Below, in pieces: positions 17,822 to 25,627 of a stretch of 64,000 nt of DNA; position 1 is the first letter of the stretch; each line of letters starts with the position of its first letter. The translations under genes and the position numbers were made by a program. Source of the stretch: Fontivita pretiosa (GTDB lineage Bacteria > Planctomycetota > Phycisphaerae > Tepidisphaerales > Tepidisphaeraceae); assembly GCF_050410795.1 (NCBI RefSeq), contig NZ_CP191258.1, positions 744,001 to 808,000 on the forward strand, written 5' to 3'. The notes below the pieces were generated by a model. It saw nothing but the letters and a program-made list of their open reading frames with translations, did no database searches and was not told where the DNA came from.

Positions 17822-17863
17822 AAAGACTCCCGACCCCTTTAAAATAAGGGGTCGGGAGTCTTT
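17822..17863. repeat. REP-like perfect palindrome (possible bidirectional terminator)
   Basis: An 18-bp perfect stem: AAAGACTCCCGACCCCTT (17822-17839), loop TAAAAT, and its complement at 17846-17863, running into TTTG. The core CTCCCGACCCC is present again just to the right, where the insertion sequence has split it (17882-17890 and 18954-18964). It could terminate the leftward UroD-like gene, whose stop is at 18969. The repeated core also suits a REP-type intergenic repeat. Confidence 0.8.
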
Positions 17864-17890
17864 GTTTGGCGGCGAAAAATACTCCCGACC

Positions 17891-18953
17891 GGCTCAGTCT
17901 CGACCCTCTCCAAGTTCGGCGCATGTTCGGTAGCGCCACGCCGATGCAGTGGGTACAAGCTGCGGGATGGAAACATCTCGATCACCATGGAAGGTCCTGC
18001 GGCAGGCCCATGAACTGGCCCTCCGCGTCTGGCCGGCCTACTCCTGCGACTGCAGCCGCCACGACTTCACGCTCCCGCAACTCTTCGCCTGCCTCGTTCT
18101 GCGCGAGCAGCTCAAGCTCAGCTATCGCAGGGCCGAGCAACTGCTGCGCGACTCGCCGCAGTGGCTGGCCGACCTCGGCATGTCCCGCGCCCCGGATCAC
18201 AACACCCTCTGGCGGGCCTTCGGCACGCTTCTCAAGACCCGGCGCGTCAACCGCATGCTCGACCTGCTGGCCCAGCTTGCCGCCAAGGCCAAACTGCTGC
18301 GTAAGCTCGACTCGAGCAAGCCGCTGACCCTCGACAGCACCTGCTACGAGGCGCGTCACCGCTCACGCCATTACGACCGCGTCTGCCGCAAGATGCTCCT
18401 GCGCGATGGCGGCAAATACACCGAAAAAACCGATGCAGACGAGGTCAATCGCTCACGCTCGCGCCGGGCCCGGCAGATGCCGAAGCTGGCCCTGGCGGTG
18501 GCCTCGGCCTGTCACCTCATCCTGGCGGCGCGGGTTCATATCGGCTGCGGGTCCGATGCGCCGGACTTCGCGCCGCTGTTGTACCATGCGTGGCGGCGGG
18601 CCAATGTGAACGTCGTCGTCGCCGACGCTGGATACGACTCAGAGGCCAACCACCGCAGCGCCCGCCTGGACATGGGTGTGCGCTCGGTGATTCCCACGGG
18701 CATCGGGCGGCCGTCGAGCAAGCCGCCCGGCGGTCGATATCGCCGGCTGATGAAGCAGCGGTTTGCCCGCAAGGCGGACCGGCGAACCTACGGCCAGCGA
18801 GCGCAGAGCGAGACGGTCAACAGCATGATGAAGCGGAACTTTGGCGATGCCCTGCGTTCCGTGCAACGCCGCCGTCGCCGGCAGGAGATGCTCTTGCGGA
18901 CCCTGACGCACGACCTCATGATCTACGCCAATTATGAGGGTCGAGACTGAGCC
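17891..18953 (+). mobile_element. Complete IS5/IS4-superfamily insertion sequence, 1063 bp
   Basis: Ends are perfect 18-bp inverted repeats: GGCTCAGTCTCGACCCTC (17891-17908) and its complement (18936-18953). A perfect 9-bp direct repeat CTCCCGACC flanks it (17882-17890 and 18954-18962), the target duplication. One transposase gene (17967-18950) fills it and its stop codon lies within the right end. Nothing is decayed, so the insertion is probably recent and may be active. Removing it restores CTCCCGACCCCTTTTT, a half of the REP-like repeat next door. Confidence 0.95.
17967..18950 (+). CDS. DDE transposase (IS5-like; DUF772-type N-terminus)
   Basis: About 327 residues. The N-terminal part (FTLPQLFACLVLREQLKLSY, RAEQLLRDSPQWLADLG, APDHNTLWRAF) is the helix-turn-helix-like region common to IS5/IS1182-type enzymes. 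The catalytic core follows, with a first Asp in LTLDSTCYEARH, a second in VVVADAGYDSEANH, and a Glu in RAQSETVNSMMKRNFGDAL. The frame is intact. The ATG at 17967 is preferred over GTG at 17949. It moves the element by cut-and-paste or replicative DDE chemistry. Confidence 0.93.
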   Translation: METSRSPWKVLRQAHELALRVWPAYSCDCSRHDFTLPQLFACLVLREQLKLSYRRAEQLLRDSPQWLADLGMSRAPDHNTLWRAFGTLLKTRRVNRMLDLLAQLAAKAKLLRKLDSSKPLTLDSTCYEARHRSRHYDRVCRKMLLRDGGKYTEKTDADEVNRSRSRRARQMPKLALAVASACHLILAARVHIGCGSDAPDFAPLLYHAWRRANVNVVVADAGYDSEANHRSARLDMGVRSVIPTGIGRPSSKPPGGRYRRLMKQRFARKADRRTYGQRAQSETVNSMMKRNFGDALRSVQRRRRRQEMLLRTLTHDLMIYANYEGRD

Positions 18954-18968
18954 CTCCCGACCCCTTTT

Positions 18969-20108
18969 TCAGGAATACCGGCCGAACTGCTCGGCGGCCT
19001 GGCACAGGGCGGCGAGGTTGGCGTAAGAAGTGCCCAGATTGATGCTGCCGGCGGCGGTGAGGACCAGCCCCCCGCCCTCGCCGGCCAGCTCGATGCTGCG
19101 CTTGGCCTCGGCCATCACCTGCTGGGGCGTTGCGCCCTTGAGGACCAGCGGCGGGACACATCCGTAGATAATCGCATGGGGCAGTTTTCGCCGGATCAGC
19201 GCCGGATCCGTTTGCGGATCGGGGTTTACGCCGTTGACTCCAAGCTCCGCTAAAAAGTCCAGCAGATGCCCGATCCGCGCATCGTTGTGATAGAACCGAT
19301 CATCGTTCGGACCGGGCGCCAGCTCCTGATAGATCCTGCGATACACCGGCAGGAAGAACCTGCGGAAATGCTCCGGCGAAACCAGCCCGGCCACATCGTC
19401 GAACATCCCCACTCCCGTCATCGGCGCACCGACCAGCCGCCGGACTGTTCTGGAATATTCCACGGTGATCTGGCCGATCAGCTCCAGCAGCGCCAAGATC
19501 TTATCCGGCGCATCGTAGAGATACGTTGCCATATCCGTGATGCCGCACAGGAAGCTGAGGATCGTGCCCGGCCCGTGAACGCTGGTTGCGTCGTGCAGAA
19601 TGCGCCAGCGGTACGGTCGGTTGAGCTTGCGGTATTTCTCGACGAACCACGGCACGAGTCCCGCCTGCGAAAGGTCCACCTTCTCCATTCGCCGGATCAG
19701 CGGCTTGATGTCTTCGACGCTGTGGATGACGTGATCGAGCCACGGCGTGGAATTCTCGGGATACTCGATGCGGTTGCCGTAGATCGAGCCGTGCAGCAGC
19801 GACGAGCTGTGCACCATCGGCTTGAGGTGATAGCCGATGTCATTCATCAATTGCTCGGCACACCGGGCGCGCACCTGCTGCTGGAAATCGAAATCCTGGA
19901 TGAAGCGACGATACGGGACGCGCATGCGGTCGATGATCCAGTCCTCGCCAAGCTCGATCAGGACTGGAACCCGCGAGCGGCGGGTGGTGAAGGCGGGCTG
20001 CACCGAACGCGCATCGCCCAGCTCCGCGGGCTGGTTGCCGTACAGACATTGGTCGTTCTCCACCCAGAACGCGCGCCACCAGCTCAGGTCGGGGATGTCT
20101 TCAGTCAT
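18969..20108 (-). CDS. Uroporphyrinogen decarboxylase-like (UroD/MtaA superfamily) protein
   Basis: About 379 residues with the overall UroD/MtaA TIM-barrel pattern: WIIDRMRVPYRRFIQDFDF, the central GVGMFDDVAGLVSPEHFRRF, YHNDARIGHLLDFLAELGVN and the end TAAGSINLGTSYANLAALCQ. It lacks the N-terminal Arg-rich substrate motif of true HemE, so heme synthesis is unlikely; members next to sugar-catabolism genes are thought to act as methyltransferase- or demethylase-like enzymes of unknown substrate. The ATG at 20108 is the natural start. It is divergent from the GntR regulator at 20301, which may control it. Its 3' side carries the insertion sequence. Confidence 0.85.
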   Translation of the reverse strand: MTEDIPDLSWWRAFWVENDQCLYGNQPAELGDARSVQPAFTTRRSRVPVLIELGEDWIIDRMRVPYRRFIQDFDFQQQVRARCAEQLMNDIGYHLKPMVHSSSLLHGSIYGNRIEYPENSTPWLDHVIHSVEDIKPLIRRMEKVDLSQAGLVPWFVEKYRKLNRPYRWRILHDATSVHGPGTILSFLCGITDMATYLYDAPDKILALLELIGQITVEYSRTVRRLVGAPMTGVGMFDDVAGLVSPEHFRRFFLPVYRRIYQELAPGPNDDRFYHNDARIGHLLDFLAELGVNGVNPDPQTDPALIRRKLPHAIIYGCVPPLVLKGATPQQVMAEAKRSIELAGEGGGLVLTAAGSINLGTSYANLAALCQAAEQFGRYS

Positions 20109-20224
20109 GGATTGGATCCGGGTCCGGGCCAGCGCCGCCCGGGTAGCCGACCCCGGACGATGCTGCATTTGATCACCCGCATTTTACGGACATTCTGCTC
20201 CTCTGTCGTGCTCACGTCAAGGAC

Positions 20225-20262
20225 TTGATCGCGGCGGCCATGGTGGTACATTCAGTGGACCA
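20225..20262 (+). promoter_or_regulatory. Likely promoter and possible GntR operator before the regulator gene
   Basis: TTGATC (20225-20230), a 16-bp spacer and TACATT (20247-20252). TGGT at 20244-20247 and ACCA at 20259-20262 bracket the -10 region as an imperfect dyad, the kind of half-sites FadR-subfamily proteins bind. The layout suggests auto-repression of the GntR gene. Confidence 0.4.
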
Positions 20263-20300
20263 GTTGGCCGCGGCGTGCCAAGCCACCGGACACCACCGAC

Positions 20301-20990
20301 ATGGAACGGGATCGGCTGGATAACAGAATCGTGCGCGAGATCATCGCCCGGGTGGCGTCGGGGACGTATGCCCAGGGGAAGCGAATCCCTTCCGAGCGCT
20401 CGCTCTGTCGGGAGTTCGGTGTGGCGCGCGGCACGCTGCGCAAGGCGATGGCGCAGCTCCGCAGGCTCGGTGTGCTGACGGTGCGACCCAATTCCGGCGT
20501 GTACGTCCGCGGCGTGATTCCCGGCAAGCTGCCCCACCGCTATCTGCCGCCGCACTTTGCCGACATCGATCTGGATGACGTGGTCGAAGCCCGCATGGCC
20601 ATCGAGCTGGCGGCGGTCGCGCAGGCGACTCGGCGCGTCGGTCCAGCCGATCTGAAACGCCTCCGGGACCTGGTCGATCGCATGGCCGCCAGCCTGGACA
20701 ATCTTCCGGTGTTTCTGGATCTGGATCTAGCGTTTCACCAGGCGCTGGTCCGCGCCAGCGGAAACGCCGTGCTGGCGCGTGCGTTTGAAGCGATTTACGA
20801 CTATCACCGGTTCTCGACCGTCTACACCTCACAGCGCGAAGGCGAAGAGGCGAAGGCGCTGGCATATCACCGGCGACTGCTGGAGGCGCTGCATCGTGGC
20901 GACGCGTCCCGCTGTCGCCTGATCCTGCGGCAACACCTGCAAAGCATCCGTCAATACGCCCGGCCGGCAAAGATGCCGCAAAGGAGCTGA
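20301..20990 (+). CDS. GntR-family (FadR subfamily, FCD domain) transcriptional regulator
   Basis: 229 residues. The N-terminal winged helix (about 1-75) has the family signature RIPSERSLCREFGVARGTLR and the wing LTVRPNSGVYVRG. The C-terminal all-helical FCD domain (about 95-215) has the metal-site residues in DLAFHQALVRASGN and AYHRRLLEAL. Such proteins sense an organic acid or sugar acid and release DNA. It lies 2 bp before the Gfo/Idh gene and opposite the UroD-like gene, so both sides are probable targets. Confidence 0.92.
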   Translation: MERDRLDNRIVREIIARVASGTYAQGKRIPSERSLCREFGVARGTLRKAMAQLRRLGVLTVRPNSGVYVRGVIPGKLPHRYLPPHFADIDLDDVVEARMAIELAAVAQATRRVGPADLKRLRDLVDRMAASLDNLPVFLDLDLAFHQALVRASGNAVLARAFEAIYDYHRFSTVYTSQREGEEAKALAYHRRLLEALHRGDASRCRLILRQHLQSIRQYARPAKMPQRS

Positions 20991-20992
20991 TC

Positions 20993-22255
20993 ATGAGCAA
21001 TCTGAAAGACAAGCCTTGCGTAACCGTGATCGGCGGAGGGATGATCACCGAAACTCAGCTTCTGCCAACGCTGCTGCACATGCAGCGAGAGGGAGTGCTC
21101 GGGGAGATTCACGTCTGCGATGCGCGGGTTGATCGACTGGCTGAGCTTCAGCGCTCGCCACTGTTGGCCCGGGCATTTCCCGGCCAGTCGTTCGTGCCGC
21201 ACCCGGATCCGGGCGCCACCTCGCCCGGCACGGTGGCCCCCGATATCTTCAAGGAGGAACTGGCCCGCGCCCCTCGGGGTAGCATCGTCGTCAACGCCAC
21301 TCCCGATCAGCTCCACTATTCCGTGATCCTCGAAGCGATCAGCAACGACCTGCACGTATGCACAGTCAAGCCACTGGTGCTGAAGTACTCCCAGGCCGAG
21401 CAGATCGCGCGGATGGCGCTGGAGCGGGGGCTGGTGGTCGGAGTCGAGTACCATAAACGGTTCGACTATCGGGCGCTGATGGCCAGGCAGAAGTACCGTG
21501 CCGGATTGCTTGGGGAGTTCCGGCTGGGTCAGGCGCAGATGATCGAGCCGTACTACTACCGCGATTCGAACTTTCAGAACTGGTGCACGTGCGAGAACAC
21601 CGACATGTTCACGTATGTGGGCTGCCACTACGTGGACCTGGTCGCATTCATCACAGGCCTGCGGCCCGTCGCGGTCAGCGTGTATGGCATTCGAGACAAA
21701 TATCCCAATGGCCGGGAAGGCTTCCTCTGGACCGACGGGCGGGTGATCTGGGAGAACGGCGCCTCACTGAGTGTGGTGGATGCAATCGGATATCCCTCCG
21801 CCGCCGCGGGTGGAAATGCCCAGGGGCTGACGATGTGGTGCCAGGGAACCAAAGACGCGACCCTGCTGGTGCACTCGGATCAGTATCGGGGCGTGAAGTG
21901 CCACTATGAGGCGTCCAGGCGCCAGCCGGGAGAAAAACTCTACGAGGAACCGAACCCGGACTATTTCCAGATGGTGGATTGCGGGGGCGGCGGGCTTACG
22001 CCAGTCGGCTATGGGCATCGCAGCGCCGAGTACATCATCAAGGCCTGCTGCCGCGCCGCCGCCATGAACAGCCTGGCGCAGCGCCAGGACTTCATCCGGC
22101 AGCTTGACCGTGAGGGCATTATGGCGACCCCCGCCAACAGCAGCCATAACGAACTGGTGATCGAGGCGGGACGCAAGAGCATCCTGTCCGGCGGGCGCGA
22201 GGTGCTGATCGAGTACGGCGCGCAACCGACGGTTCGTTTCCGTGAATACAACTGA
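20993..22255 (+). CDS. Gfo/Idh/MocA-family oxidoreductase
   Basis: 420 residues. N-terminal NAD(P)-binding Rossmann domain (VTVIGGGMITETQLLPTLL; VVNATPDQLHYSVILEAI; the EKP-like HVCTVKPLVLKYS), then the substrate domain with VEYHKRFDYRALM, where the Lys is the usual catalytic residue, and TYVGCHYVDLV. It probably oxidises or reduces a cyclic polyol or sugar acid; the exact substrate is unknown. It follows the regulator by 2 bp and precedes the aminotransferase by 27 bp, so the three make an operon. Confidence 0.9.
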   Translation: MSNLKDKPCVTVIGGGMITETQLLPTLLHMQREGVLGEIHVCDARVDRLAELQRSPLLARAFPGQSFVPHPDPGATSPGTVAPDIFKEELARAPRGSIVVNATPDQLHYSVILEAISNDLHVCTVKPLVLKYSQAEQIARMALERGLVVGVEYHKRFDYRALMARQKYRAGLLGEFRLGQAQMIEPYYYRDSNFQNWCTCENTDMFTYVGCHYVDLVAFITGLRPVAVSVYGIRDKYPNGREGFLWTDGRVIWENGASLSVVDAIGYPSAAAGGNAQGLTMWCQGTKDATLLVHSDQYRGVKCHYEASRRQPGEKLYEEPNPDYFQMVDCGGGGLTPVGYGHRSAEYIIKACCRAAAMNSLAQRQDFIRQLDREGIMATPANSSHNELVIEAGRKSILSGGREVLIEYGAQPTVRFREYN

Positions 22256-22282
22256 ACCAGAGGCGAATAAGGAGCATTATCC

Positions 22283-23662
22283 ATGGCAACCCAGGAATTT
22301 CCGCTCAATCCAGTCAAGGTCCCGCGAGTCGAGACCCGGTATCGCAGGATCGTCACCGAAATCCCCGTGCCGCAGTCCATTCCGCTGCTCCAGCGACTGC
22401 GCGAGCAGGAACCGCGCAGCATGGGCGGGCAGCCGCCGATCCTCTGGCATCACGGCAAGGGCGCTACCATCAGTGATCCCTACGGCAATACGTGGATCGA
22501 CTTCTCGTCAGGCGTGCTGGTCACCGCATGCGGGCACGCTCACCCCGAGATCGTCAAGGCCATCACCGACATGGCCTCACAGGGTCTGTACCACGCTTAT
22601 TGCTTCCCGACGGAAATCCGGTTGAAGCTGATCGAGGAGCTGTCGTCGTGGTTGCCGGCGCCTCTGAAGCGCGTTTTCCTGCTGACGACCGGTTCCGAAG
22701 CATGTGAGTGCTGCATCAAGTTGGCGCGCACGCAGGGGCTGCGCGTCGGTGGGCCGGAAAAGAAGATCTTTGTCAGCTTCGACAACGGTTTTCACGGACG
22801 TACGATGGGTTCGCAGCTTGCCGGTGGATCGCCGGCGCTGAAGGCCTGGCTGGGCAAGCCCGACCCGAGTTTTGTGCAGGTTCCCTTCCCCGACGGCTTC
22901 CGGCAGAAAGACGTCAGCTTCGCCGCGTTCGAGAAGGCGCTGCAAGCCAAAGGCGTGAATCCTGACGATGTCTGTGGCGTGATGGCCGAGACCTATCAGG
23001 GCTGCAACGCCACGATCATGCCTGCTGCCTTTGCGCAGGAGCTTCGCCGCTGGTGCGACCGGCACAAGGTCGTGATGATTTTCGACGAAGTACAGGCCGG
23101 CTTCGGACGCACCGGTACGCCGTTTGGCTTCACGCACACGGGCGTGGTGCCGGACCTGGCGGCGTGTGGCAAGGGAATCGCCGGTGGAATGCCTCTGGCG
23201 GCCGTCCTGGGAACCGAAGAGTTGATGAGCCTGTACGGCCCCGGCGAGATGACCAGCACGCACTCGGCCAACCCGATCTGCTGTGCTGCCGCGCTGGCGA
23301 ATCTTCAGGTCATCCGTCGCGAGAAGCTCATCGATAATGCCGCCAGACTCGCACCGGTGTTGGCCGAGGGAATGCGTCGCATCAGCAAAGCCGCGGGCAA
23401 CCTGATCGGACATGTGGATTCGATCGGTCTGGTCGGCTGCGCGCAGTTCACCAAACCGGGCACGACCGAGCCGGCGCCGCAGCCCGCGTGGGAGATGGTT
23501 CGCCGCGCCGTTGAGCGGGGTGTGATGCTGTTTGCTCCGGTGGGAATCGGCGGCTGCGCCGTCAAGATCAATCCCCCGTTGGTCATCCCGGAGCAGGCGC
23601 TTCGCGAGGGGCTGGATGTGCTGGAGACCATCGCCCGCGAACTCGCCGCCGAACAGGCTTAA
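22283..23662 (+). CDS. Class III (omega) PLP-dependent aminotransferase
   Basis: 459 residues, full length for the 4-aminobutyrate/ornithine aminotransferase fold. TTGSEACECCIKLAR holds the phosphate site, IFDEVQAGFGRTG is the PLP-ring motif, and the internal aldimine Lys is in LAACGKGIAGGMP. THSANPICCAAALANLQ and FAPVGIGGCAVKINPPLVI close the active site. It transfers an amino group from a terminal amine or amino acid to an oxo acid. Its operon with a Gfo/Idh oxidoreductase suggests making or breaking an amino sugar or amino-polyol; this is inference. It ends 17 bp from the convergent pduT gene. Confidence 0.92.
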   Translation: MATQEFPLNPVKVPRVETRYRRIVTEIPVPQSIPLLQRLREQEPRSMGGQPPILWHHGKGATISDPYGNTWIDFSSGVLVTACGHAHPEIVKAITDMASQGLYHAYCFPTEIRLKLIEELSSWLPAPLKRVFLLTTGSEACECCIKLARTQGLRVGGPEKKIFVSFDNGFHGRTMGSQLAGGSPALKAWLGKPDPSFVQVPFPDGFRQKDVSFAAFEKALQAKGVNPDDVCGVMAETYQGCNATIMPAAFAQELRRWCDRHKVVMIFDEVQAGFGRTGTPFGFTHTGVVPDLAACGKGIAGGMPLAAVLGTEELMSLYGPGEMTSTHSANPICCAAALANLQVIRREKLIDNAARLAPVLAEGMRRISKAAGNLIGHVDSIGLVGCAQFTKPGTTEPAPQPAWEMVRRAVERGVMLFAPVGIGGCAVKINPPLVIPEQALREGLDVLETIARELAAEQA

Positions 23663-23679
23663 TAGCAGATCATCTGTCA

Positions 23680-24258
23680 CTACAGTCGCTCGGCGAACAA
23701 CTCCGGCGAGGGGCGGGGAATGACCACCGACGAAACGAGCAGCCCCTTCTGCTTTACGGTGGCAGCGGCGGCTTCAACTGCGCTGCGGCAGTCGGAAACC
23801 GAGCCGGCCATCATCACCAGCCCCTTGCCCCCCAGTGCCATGGCCAAGTGGATGCGAAACAGCGAGACGTTGGCGGCCTTGGCGGCGACGTCGGCGGCTT
23901 CGATGGCGCTGGAGGCGGAAAAAGTCTCGACAATGCCCAGCGATGGCACCTGCTGATGTTGGCCGCCGATCTGCACCATGTCCCCCAGCGCGCGGAACAC
24001 ATCTGGATGGATGTTGGGCACCAGGATGTGATCGATCACGCCGTCAGGCGCCGCCTCCAGTCCCGCATTCACCGCCGCCTGCACCGCGCCCACCGGGCCG
24101 CCTACGATGGCGATGTATTTGCCCGAGCAAATCGTCCGCGCCACGATCAGCTTCACCTCCGCCGCCTTGAGCATCGCATCCTGAACCTGATGCCCGATGG
24201 CGATCGAGGTCAGCTCGATCATGCCGATTGCCTGCCGCTCTGTCTGACGTTCTGCCAT
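23680..24258 (-). CDS. pduT: PduT-like bacterial microcompartment shell trimer protein (BMC-T)
   Basis: 192 residues with two BMC domains in tandem. The first starts QAIGMIELTSIAIGHQVQDA, the second SLGIVETFSASSAIEAADVA, and the end is SSVVIPRPSPELF, as in PduT of the 1,2-propanediol microcompartment. The Cys in RTICSGK (Cys44) matches the pore Cys that in PduT holds a [4Fe-4S] cluster at the trimer axis. It is last in a four-gene operon, 7 bp after pduS. No hexameric or pentameric shell gene is near, so a complete compartment must be encoded elsewhere or this trimer acts alone. Confidence 0.93.
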   Translation of the reverse strand: MAERQTERQAIGMIELTSIAIGHQVQDAMLKAAEVKLIVARTICSGKYIAIVGGPVGAVQAAVNAGLEAAPDGVIDHILVPNIHPDVFRALGDMVQIGGQHQQVPSLGIVETFSASSAIEAADVAAKAANVSLFRIHLAMALGGKGLVMMAGSVSDCRSAVEAAAATVKQKGLLVSSVVIPRPSPELFAERL

Positions 24259-24265
24259 GTGTGTA

Positions 24266-25567
24266 TCAGCTTTCGATCACGACCGAACCGTTCACGTCCG
24301 TGACGGTTCCGGAAATGCTGGCATGGATGAGAGCGCCCAAAGCTCCCTTGGGCGGTCGCGCGATCACATCGCCGGCGCGAACCGAATCGCCGCGGCGCAC
24401 CACTGCCTGCGCGGGCACGCCGGCATGCTGCTTGAGCGGCAGCACGACACGCTTCGGCTCGACGGTCTTTTCGATCAGCGGCCCTTCGTTGCGGAAAATG
24501 TGCAGCCCAAGCTTGCGGACCAGCCGCGCGATCGGCACCCGGCGGTTGTCAAGGTGAAGCCGGGCGCGGTCCGGATCAGCCTCGAGCTCCCACTTCCGCC
24601 CGGCCGCCATCAGATCCCGCTTGTTCTTCACGCACACGTTTTTCGGATCGAGATCTTCGGGGCAGGCGACCATCGTGCAGAGGTTGCACTCGCAGCAGAA
24701 CAGGGTGCCGATGACGTTACCCTCGCCGACGAGGTTGAAACCCAGCGATCGCATCGCCTTGGCCGGCTCGATCGGGTGGCCCAGCAGGTACCGCGGGCAG
24801 TAGAAGGTGCAGAATCCGCACTGATCGCAGCAGCTTGCGCCGATCCGTTTGATGGCGGTCCAGTCTCGGGTGTATCGCCCCACCAGCGGATGGGAGCGAT
24901 CCAGGACGATCAGCCCGCCAGTGGTCTTGGTGATTGGCCGATCGAGCGATTCGCTGAAGGCGCCCATCATCGCCCCGCCGACCAGCACCACCGGGTCGCT
25001 GGCGGTGGCTCCGCCGCACAATTCGATCGCCTGGGCATACGTGCAACCCACCGGCACGCAGACGGTGCCGGGCTGTTTCACATCGCCGGCAACGGTGAGG
25101 TACTTGCGTGTCACCGGCCGGGCCCGCGCGATGTTGAGCGCGGTCTCGACATTGATCACTGCGCATCCGACAGCCAGCGGGATCTTGCCCGGGGGGATGA
25201 TCTTGCCGGTGACATCGTAGACGAGGATGAACTCATCGCCGGCGGGGTAGGAGTCGCTCAGCTCGACGATGCGTGTGGCATGGTTGAGTTTTGGCGAGAT
25301 GGCGGCGATGACGTCAGTGTACTTGTACTTGATGCCGACGACCGCCTGGTGCGCGCCGAGCAACTGCCTGGCCGCTTCCAGCCCGGCAAGCACTTCGTCG
25401 GGGAAATGTCGCAGCAGTTCCTTGTCTTTGTGAAGCAGCGGCTCGCACTCGGCGGCGTTGAGGATCACGGTGTCGGCGCGTGCGCTGAGCTTGACATGAG
25501 TCGGGAACCCCGCCCCGCCCGCGCCAACCACGCCCCACGATGCAATCGCCTCGACCGATACCGCCAT
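24266..25567 (-). CDS. pduS: PduS-like flavin/Fe-S oxidoreductase (RnfC/NuoF-related)
   Basis: 433 residues. A Gly-rich nucleotide/flavin site lies at the start (WGVVGAGGAGFPTHVKL), with LNAAECEPLLHKDKELL, as in RnfC and NuoF. An SLBB-like region follows (TVCVPVGCTYAQAIELCGG). Two ferredoxin-type clusters lie near residues 245-262 (CDQCGFCTFYCP) and 289-302 (CCECNLCTMVACP), then a C-terminal lipoyl/barrel-like part (VVRRGDSVRAGDVIARPPKG). PduS reduces cobalamin at the expense of NADH and binds PduT. The neighbour encoded 7 bp downstream is PduT-like, which supports the same partnership here. A TACAAT box 6 nt before the ATG suggests its own leaderless promoter. Confidence 0.93.
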   Translation of the reverse strand: MAVSVEAIASWGVVGAGGAGFPTHVKLSARADTVILNAAECEPLLHKDKELLRHFPDEVLAGLEAARQLLGAHQAVVGIKYKYTDVIAAISPKLNHATRIVELSDSYPAGDEFILVYDVTGKIIPPGKIPLAVGCAVINVETALNIARARPVTRKYLTVAGDVKQPGTVCVPVGCTYAQAIELCGGATASDPVVLVGGAMMGAFSESLDRPITKTTGGLIVLDRSHPLVGRYTRDWTAIKRIGASCCDQCGFCTFYCPRYLLGHPIEPAKAMRSLGFNLVGEGNVIGTLFCCECNLCTMVACPEDLDPKNVCVKNKRDLMAAGRKWELEADPDRARLHLDNRRVPIARLVRKLGLHIFRNEGPLIEKTVEPKRVVLPLKQHAGVPAQAVVRRGDSVRAGDVIARPPKGALGALIHASISGTVTDVNGSVVIES

Positions 25568-25573
25568 AAGCTG

Positions 25574-25579
25574 ATTGTA
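25574..25579 (-). promoter_or_regulatory. -10-like box 6 nt before the pduS start
   Basis: TACAAT on the minus strand (25579-25574), 6 nt before the ATG at 25567, in the 60-bp gap after the polyferredoxin gene. It suggests an internal leaderless promoter for pduS-pduT. Confidence 0.4.
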
Positions 25580-25627
25580 ACATTGCCCGCACCTGCGTGC
25601 ACCCCGGGGCGGCGGGCGCGCAGCCGC

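Noticed and set aside
17822..17863. Simple rho-independent terminator only
   Set aside because: It could terminate the UroD-like gene, but the core is repeated again next to it, so I list it as a repeat with possible terminator function.
23680..25567. Complete propanediol or ethanolamine microcompartment locus
   Set aside because: Only PduT and PduS are present; no diol dehydratase, hexamer or pentamer shell gene lies in the window.
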